Below, in pieces: positions 59,899 through 64,000 of a stretch of DNA of 64,000 nucleotides. The notes below the pieces were generated by a model that ran no database searches, was not told the DNA's origin, and saw only the letters and a program-made list of their open reading frames with translations. Source of the stretch: Polynucleobacter sp. GWA2_45_21 (GTDB taxonomy: Bacteria > Pseudomonadota > Gammaproteobacteria > Burkholderiales > Burkholderiaceae); NCBI RefSeq assembly GCF_001830325.1, contig NZ_MHZG01000003.1:55452-119451 (forward strand), given 5' to 3'. The stretch's first letter is position 1. Every line of letters starts with the position of its first letter. The translations under genes and the position numbers were made by a program.

Positions 59899-60798
59899 AT
59901 GAGCATGACTTTAATTTATAGATGGCTCGTTGGTTTAGCTAGTATCTTGTGCCTGAGTATGGCGCAAGGACAATCCACCGATACTAATTGCCCTCTGGCA
60001 ACCAAATCGATCGCCATCGACGCTGGTTCAATCAGTTATCTACAGGGCGGTCAGGGCCCTTCAATCTTGTTGCTGCATGGACTTTTTGGTCAAAAAGGGC
60101 AGTGGATGGATATGGCTTGTGCTTTGGCCAATCAGGGATTTAATGTGATTGTTCCTGATCTTCCTGGCTACGGACAAAGTACTGCGTATCCAATCGCTAT
60201 TTATCAACTAGAGTCCCAAGTAACAACTCTTCAGCGCTTTATGAGATCGGTCAGTGGTAAGCCATTTCATATTGCAGGCAATTCAATGGGGGGTGCCATT
60301 GCTAGTTTATATGCCAATCAATATCCTCAAGAGATTAAATCCTTGGCATTTATTGGGGCTCCGCTAGGGATTATTGCCTGGGGTGATCAGGTAAGAGATT
60401 CAATCTATCAGGGGGTTAATCCATTTATTCCGATTGATCAAGCGCAATTGGATTTAGAGATGGATCTACTATTTGCAAAACCACCAGTGATTAGTGATGA
60501 TATTAAAACGCAGTTGCTTCAAGAGTACCGCAACAATAATCGACACTATCAACAGGTTTGGAATATTGTGAATTTTTATGGCAATACTTTAAATCGATTG
60601 CCCAATCAATCTTTGCCAACCTGCATTCTATGGGGGGAGCATGATGAAATTTTTAGCATTTCGGGATTGTCAATATTAAAAAAGAAATTTCCCCACTCTC
60701 AATCTCATCGCTTAGCGAATGCTGGTCATTTAGTCATGCTAGAGCAGCCGGTGAAAATTTCTGATCTGTACACATCATTTCTTAAAAATTCTCAGTAA
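59899..60798 (+). CDS. Secreted alpha/beta hydrolase
   Basis: This protein of about 299 residues has an N-terminal signal peptide (WLVGLASILCLSMAQGQ region) and an alpha/beta hydrolase fold: HGLFGQKGQW near residue 60, nucleophile elbow AGNSMGGA, acid GEHDEIF and His in NAGHLVM. It is an exported esterase or related hydrolase. ATG 59899 or 59905 both keep the signal; the longer TTG start is less likely. Confidence 0.84.
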   Translation: MSMTLIYRWLVGLASILCLSMAQGQSTDTNCPLATKSIAIDAGSISYLQGGQGPSILLLHGLFGQKGQWMDMACALANQGFNVIVPDLPGYGQSTAYPIAIYQLESQVTTLQRFMRSVSGKPFHIAGNSMGGAIASLYANQYPQEIKSLAFIGAPLGIIAWGDQVRDSIYQGVNPFIPIDQAQLDLEMDLLFAKPPVISDDIKTQLLQEYRNNNRHYQQVWNIVNFYGNTLNRLPNQSLPTCILWGEHDEIFSISGLSILKKKFPHSQSHRLANAGHLVMLEQPVKISDLYTSFLKNSQ

Positions 60799-60879
60799 TG
60801 GATTATCAATTGATGGTTAATCCCTTGACTCACTCCTGGACCAATCTATTAAATAGACAATGTTAAAGTTGTCCTTGTC

Positions 60880-62211
60880 ATGATCGATTCCTCTAGCGTC
60901 CATAAAACTAAATCTGAATCTTCGGAGATCTTAGGTCTTAATATCTGGCGCTTGGTAGCTGTAGCTGCGGTTGCCGGGATTGGTGTGGGATTTATTGGGG
61001 GCACATTTCATTGGATGCTAGTTCATGGAAGTGAGCGCTTTTCCACACTCTTGGTGAGTTGGAAAGTTGATGGATTTTATGGTGTCCCTGGATGGATTGG
61101 CGCCGCTTTAATTGCAGGCATTAGTATCGGCATAGCCCGTTGGATGGTTTATTTTGCTCCAAGTGCGGCTGGTAGTGGGGTCCAGCACGTAGAAGCAGTT
61201 ATGCGTAAAGAAGCTGATCCTGCGCCATTCCGTGTTTTGCCAATTAAATTTTTCGGTGGATTGTTTGCAATGATCCCGGGGATGGCTTTAGGTCGAGAAG
61301 GACCAACTATTCAAATGGCTGCTGTTATAGGTAGTCAATGTGGCCGTATTTTTAGGTTGAGTAAGGAAGATGGGTTCTTGCTCTATACGGCGGTAGCAGG
61401 GGCGGGATTATCAGTGGCGTTCAATGCCCCCATGGCTGGCATTGCATTTGTTTTGGAAGAGGTGACTCGCAAGATAACCACCCGAAGTGTCCTTATTACG
61501 TTGATTGCGGTTGCTACGAGCATTACTGTATTTCGGGCTCTCTTCGGCAATGCAATTTCTTTTAGCATTCCCACCTTGGTTGCGCCAGAGTTGGCGAACT
61601 TAATTCTCTATGCGATCTTAGGATTAATTGTTGGTTTGATAGGCGCTTTATACAACCGCAATATTTTATTTGGGCTGAATATATTTTCTACTACCATGCC
61701 CAATATCCCTGCCGCACTCAAAGCAGCTTTTGTTGGGGCAGGAGTTGGATTGATTGCTTACTGGCAGCCTTCTTGGGTTGGCGGAGGTGACTTACAGGCT
61801 CAGCAAATACTGTCCAATAATTTAGGTGCTCAAGCACTACTTACTTTGTTAATCGTGCGCTGGTTGTTGGGCTCCATCTCTTATTCACCTAGTTTGCCTG
61901 GCGGCCTGTTTGCGCCTTTGCTGTTGGTCGGTGCAATTTTTGGAGCTTTATTTGCACAGCTCATTAACTTTATTCCAGTCCTTGCATTTCAGGCCGATAC
62001 AGTGTCGTTTGCCTTGGTTGGAATGGCTGCTTTTTTTACAGCAGTAGTACGCGCCCCCTTTACTGGTGTATTGCTCATCATTGAAATGAGTGGTGGGGTG
62101 ATATTAACCCCAGGCCTATTGGTGGCCTGCGTCTGCGCAACATTAATCACCTCTTATATGGGCTCTCCGCCTATCTATGACTCTCTAAGAGCGAGGATGT
62201 TCTCGAGGTAG
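60880..62211 (+). CDS. ClC-family chloride channel/transporter
   Basis: This 443-residue membrane protein has the ClC signature motifs: GSGVQHVEAVM (GSGIP in ClC-ec1), GREGPTIQMA with the gating Glu, GGLFAPLLL and a C-terminal helix region. It probably exchanges Cl- for H+ or passes Cl-. No CBS domain is present. A weakly AT-rich region precedes it, and the lipoprotein gene follows 50 bp later. Confidence 0.9.
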   Translation: MIDSSSVHKTKSESSEILGLNIWRLVAVAAVAGIGVGFIGGTFHWMLVHGSERFSTLLVSWKVDGFYGVPGWIGAALIAGISIGIARWMVYFAPSAAGSGVQHVEAVMRKEADPAPFRVLPIKFFGGLFAMIPGMALGREGPTIQMAAVIGSQCGRIFRLSKEDGFLLYTAVAGAGLSVAFNAPMAGIAFVLEEVTRKITTRSVLITLIAVATSITVFRALFGNAISFSIPTLVAPELANLILYAILGLIVGLIGALYNRNILFGLNIFSTTMPNIPAALKAAFVGAGVGLIAYWQPSWVGGGDLQAQQILSNNLGAQALLTLLIVRWLLGSISYSPSLPGGLFAPLLLVGAIFGALFAQLINFIPVLAFQADTVSFALVGMAAFFTAVVRAPFTGVLLIIEMSGGVILTPGLLVACVCATLITSYMGSPPIYDSLRARMFSR

Positions 62212-62261
62212 TTCTATTTGGGCGATAGAATGACTGCATTACTAACGCAAAGGACCAGATC

Positions 62262-62504
62262 ATGAAAATTGTTAACTCCACATTGATAACTCTGGCAACA
62301 GGCCTCGTATTAACAGCTTGTGCTCAACAGACAGAATTAATTCCCACTAAGGGTCAATCACCTGAGCGCTACAACCAAGACCGCGCAGCTTGTATAAAAG
62401 AGTCCAATACATACTACGGTAATGGTGGTGGCGTTCCATCTGAGTCTGATGTATTTTTGGGATGCATGAAGGCAAAGGGTTATCAAATTAAACAAAAGTT
62501 CTAA
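62262..62504 (+). CDS. Small lipoprotein
   Basis: This 80-residue protein has a lipoprotein signal with lipobox LTAC at residues 17-20, so Cys20 would be lipidated. The mature part includes PTKGQSPERYNQDRAACIKES and another conserved Cys near the C-terminus (LGCMKAKGY). Similar short Cys-containing lipoproteins occur widely, with no known role. A terminator follows. Confidence 0.8.
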   Translation: MKIVNSTLITLATGLVLTACAQQTELIPTKGQSPERYNQDRAACIKESNTYYGNGGGVPSESDVFLGCMKAKGYQIKQKF

Positions 62505-62549
62505 TGCTGATGGATGAGGGCGCTAAGTACTTTTGCCGTTCTAAAGAAA

Positions 62550-62577
62550 TTAAACCACCTTCGGGTGGTTTAATTTT
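62550..62577 (+). terminator. Rho-independent terminator after the lipoprotein gene
   Basis: A 10-bp stem (ttaaaccacc / ggtggtttaa) with a TTCG loop is followed by TTTTGTC. It has the same core as the terminator at 2006-2036. Confidence 0.85.
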
Positions 62578-62763
62578 GTCGACCAACGCAGTTTGAAACT
62601 CATTTAGCACTCTTGTCCACGCGTGACACTCAATCGCTGCAGGCATTGCGCTACCGAGTTTCTTTTGAATTGATTAAGGAAAGAATTTCACCATAAAGAT
62701 GGTATGAATATAAGGAATGGCATAAGATGAGGCTAATTATTTCTATTTCTCGAGTCAGAAAAT

Positions 62764-63411
62764 ATGTTACAAGAAGATAAAAAATCCATTATCGAGGCGG
62801 AAGAGCGTTTTAGGCATGAAATTAAGTTAAAGCTCGAAAGCGAATTTTCTAAAAGCCAGCCCACTATTGAAAAGATAGAAGACTCAGCTAAAGATATTGA
62901 AAAGAAAGCTTCTTCAAAAGTATTGGATTTTTTGAATAGTTCATTGGGGATGCTATTGATTTCCTCGGTGTTGATTTCGGGTGGTGGAACCCTTTATCAG
63001 CAGGCACAACATCATTATGCGGTGGAGCAAAAAAATAAAGAGCAATTGGTAGCTTATCAATTTGAGATTGGCGATCGCATTCAAAATATGCGTTATTTGC
63101 TTCGACACAGCAAGACTGTAGGTGATGCAAAAACCGCATTGGCCAGCATCTTCAAAAGCAAATTTCCGCTCAACTCAGATTTGGATAATAAAAGTCTTTC
63201 TGCTCTGTACTTTAATTTGTATCAATTAATACAGGGAAGTCAAAAGACAAAGAGCAGAGAGGCTATGGAGATCTTAAGAGAGCTTGAGGATGCTGAGTAT
63301 TCGCTGCAATCTAAAGATAACAATAGCTTACTCAATGCCGATGAAAAAGAAAAACTAACCAAATTGGTTCTGAGTATCGAAAAACTTCATCTAGATTCAC
63401 CTGTTAACTAA
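62764..63411 (+). CDS. Hypothetical membrane-anchored coiled-coil protein
   Basis: This 215-residue protein is charged and helical at the N-terminus (residues 1-55, coiled-coil-like), has one hydrophobic helix (about 57-78, LLISSVLISGGGTLYQ), then a second charged helical part with QNMRYLLRHSKT. I do not recognise a family. The base composition is slightly AT-richer than its neighbours and it lies near the right-hand island boundary, so it could be strain-specific. Confidence 0.6.
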   Translation: MLQEDKKSIIEAEERFRHEIKLKLESEFSKSQPTIEKIEDSAKDIEKKASSKVLDFLNSSLGMLLISSVLISGGGTLYQQAQHHYAVEQKNKEQLVAYQFEIGDRIQNMRYLLRHSKTVGDAKTALASIFKSKFPLNSDLDNKSLSALYFNLYQLIQGSQKTKSREAMEILRELEDAEYSLQSKDNNSLLNADEKEKLTKLVLSIEKLHLDSPVN

Positions 63412-63635
63412 TTGTGTCGAGGCATCAATTTCGCCACATTCCATTGAGAATCTGAACAGCCTAATTGTTGCGCTATTTTTTTTTGAATCTTCTTGTTGGT
63501 TAACCCGATAATCAACCTTTAAAAACACGCTTATGGTGCTGTTGCTCATCGAGCGCCCATCATCCTCACCTATGGCGAACCCATGGATTGCCTGTTCTTA
63601 AAGCAGGCGCAACATTTCCTTGCACCAGAAAGACA

Positions 63636-63668
63636 AAGCCCCCACTATTGCTAGTGGGGGCTTCTTGA
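63636..63668. terminator. Bidirectional terminator hairpin
   Basis: The 12-bp stem aagcccccacta / tagtgggggctt with a 4-nt loop is very stable. On the minus strand it lies just after the tRNA-Lys fragment, so it is the old terminator of that tRNA gene. Confidence 0.8.
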
Positions 63669-63671
63669 TAC

Positions 63672-63716
63672 TGGTGGGTCGGGCGAGATTCGAACTCGCG
63701 ACCAACGGATTAAAAG
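63672..63716 (-). other. 3' fragment of tRNA-Lys(TTT): probable att site at an island boundary
   Basis: On the minus strand this 45-nt stretch reads CTTTTAATCCGTTGGTC, the T-arm GCGAG-TTCGAAT-CTCGC, and the acceptor end CCGACCCACCA, i.e. the last half of tRNA-Lys starting in the anticodon loop. The 5' half is absent: the sequence diverges right before the anticodon loop. Such orphan 3' ends are left when elements integrate into tRNA genes. The orientation places the native chromosome to the left and the element to the right, beyond the window. Confidence 0.85.
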
Positions 63717-63756
63717 ACGCAAAATTGTTCTAAAACAGTAATTTAGACATTGGCTT

Positions 63757-63796
63757 AAACCCGCCTAGAAATAGGTGCGATATAGGCAGCGGGTTT
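63757..63796. repeat. Imperfect inverted repeat near the island boundary
   Basis: The arms aaacccgc and gcgggttt (63757-63764 and 63789-63796), with cct/agg extensions, enclose a short loop. The hairpin could end a transcript from the island side or be part of the element end. Between the tRNA fragment and the transposase end no gene is seen. Confidence 0.5.
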
Positions 63797-63924
63797 TGTG
63801 GATCGGATTGGTACGAGGTGGAGGTCAGTTGGTTTCGACAATGTCATATTGGAGTGTCGTGTTTCCGGACACTGGTTTTGTCGGGTTAACCGACATCTTT
63901 GAATGGCTGCTGTCGGCCTTGATT

Positions 63925-64000
63925 TCAACCCGTCGATGCAACAGATTGAGCAAAACGTTCTGCCGGTGTTTGATAGTTTAGTGTTTTTCTAGGGCGTTCA
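63925..64000 (-). CDS. IS30-family transposase, C-terminal end (cut by window edge)
   Basis: The last 24 codons on the minus strand read ERPRKTLNYQTPAERFAQ and end at a TGA. The RPRKxLxYxTPxE pattern is the conserved C-terminus of IS30-family transposases. The rest, with the DDE core, lies beyond the window. The nearby near-palindromic gttaacc sequence (63880-63896) might belong to the end of the element. Confidence 0.8.
   Translation of the reverse strand, partial: ERPRKTLNYQTPAERFAQSVASTG

Noticed and set aside
2006..62577. The matching terminator cores at 2006-2036 and 62550-62577 as a dispersed repeat family
   Set aside because: Only the short accacc-ttcg-ggtggt core is shared; TTCG-loop terminators commonly converge on such sequences.
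63672..63790. A complete tRNA-Lys gene
   Set aside because: Only the part from the anticodon loop to CCA is present; the sequence further upstream on the minus strand cannot form the D-arm or the 5' acceptor strand.
63775..63981. A plus-strand 68-residue ORF at the right edge
   Set aside because: It is antisense to the IS30-type transposase end and shows no protein-like pattern.
1..64000. CRISPR arrays, rRNA genes or a replication origin
   Set aside because: No regularly spaced direct repeats, rRNA sequence or DnaA-box cluster was seen while reading the window.

Overview
The window looks like a stretch of a compact, moderate-GC betaproteobacterial chromosome. The protein families (TRAP carbon uptake, monomeric isocitrate dehydrogenase, phasin, DarP, SbtA, PII-like metal-efflux partner) and short intergenic spaces fit freshwater Burkholderiaceae, with Polynucleobacter as my best guess. 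That placement is inference from gene content and protein style; no rRNA gene is present to settle it.

Layout. 1-3.6 kb is accessory: the tail of an acyltransferase, a complete IS3-family element with inverted repeats and a 3-bp target duplication, a candidate small RNA, darP, and a RelE-like toxin/HTH antitoxin pair with a palindromic operator. 3.6-13.1 kb is metabolite oxidation and transport: a GMC-EamA-PanE-AEC gene run, then a TRAP transporter (dctP, dctQ, dctM) followed by an amidase-fold protein that has lost two of its three catalytic residues. 13.2-16.1 kb is a sulfide/persulfide detoxification locus: persulfide dioxygenase, BigR/SqrR-type sensor, DUF2892 protein and a divergent TauE-type exporter around AT-rich palindromes. 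16.2-19.0 kb is a Fur-boxed operon of beta-barrel, FMN-binding, ApbE and four-helix membrane proteins, probably a flavin-based extracytoplasmic electron-transfer or iron-reduction system.

19-41.8 kb is mostly housekeeping: nuclease, lytic transglycosylase, FKBP, icd, msrPQ, lipocalin, rsuA, phhB, isochorismatase, amino-acid permease, parvulin and phasin. It ends with a bicarbonate transporter (sbtA) under an NhaR-like regulator.

41.9-49.4 kb is the most interesting part. A TerC-family protein and an HPF-like protein precede a clear yybP-ykoY (Mn2+) riboswitch. The riboswitch leads directly into a tripartite heavy-metal RND efflux operon (outer-membrane, adaptor and pump genes), closed by an overlapping PII-like gene. 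Together this suggests a riboswitch-controlled manganese efflux RND system. 49.5-63.4 kb carries a YdiJ-type FAD/Fe-S dehydrogenase and a peroxide-stress block (rubrerythrin, Fe-S protein, DUF3501, OxyR with a coupled DsbA-like protein). A ClC channel, a lipoprotein and unknown genes follow. At the right edge a 45-nt 3' fragment of tRNA-Lys and the end of an IS30-family transposase mark what looks like the boundary of an integrated island lying beyond the window.
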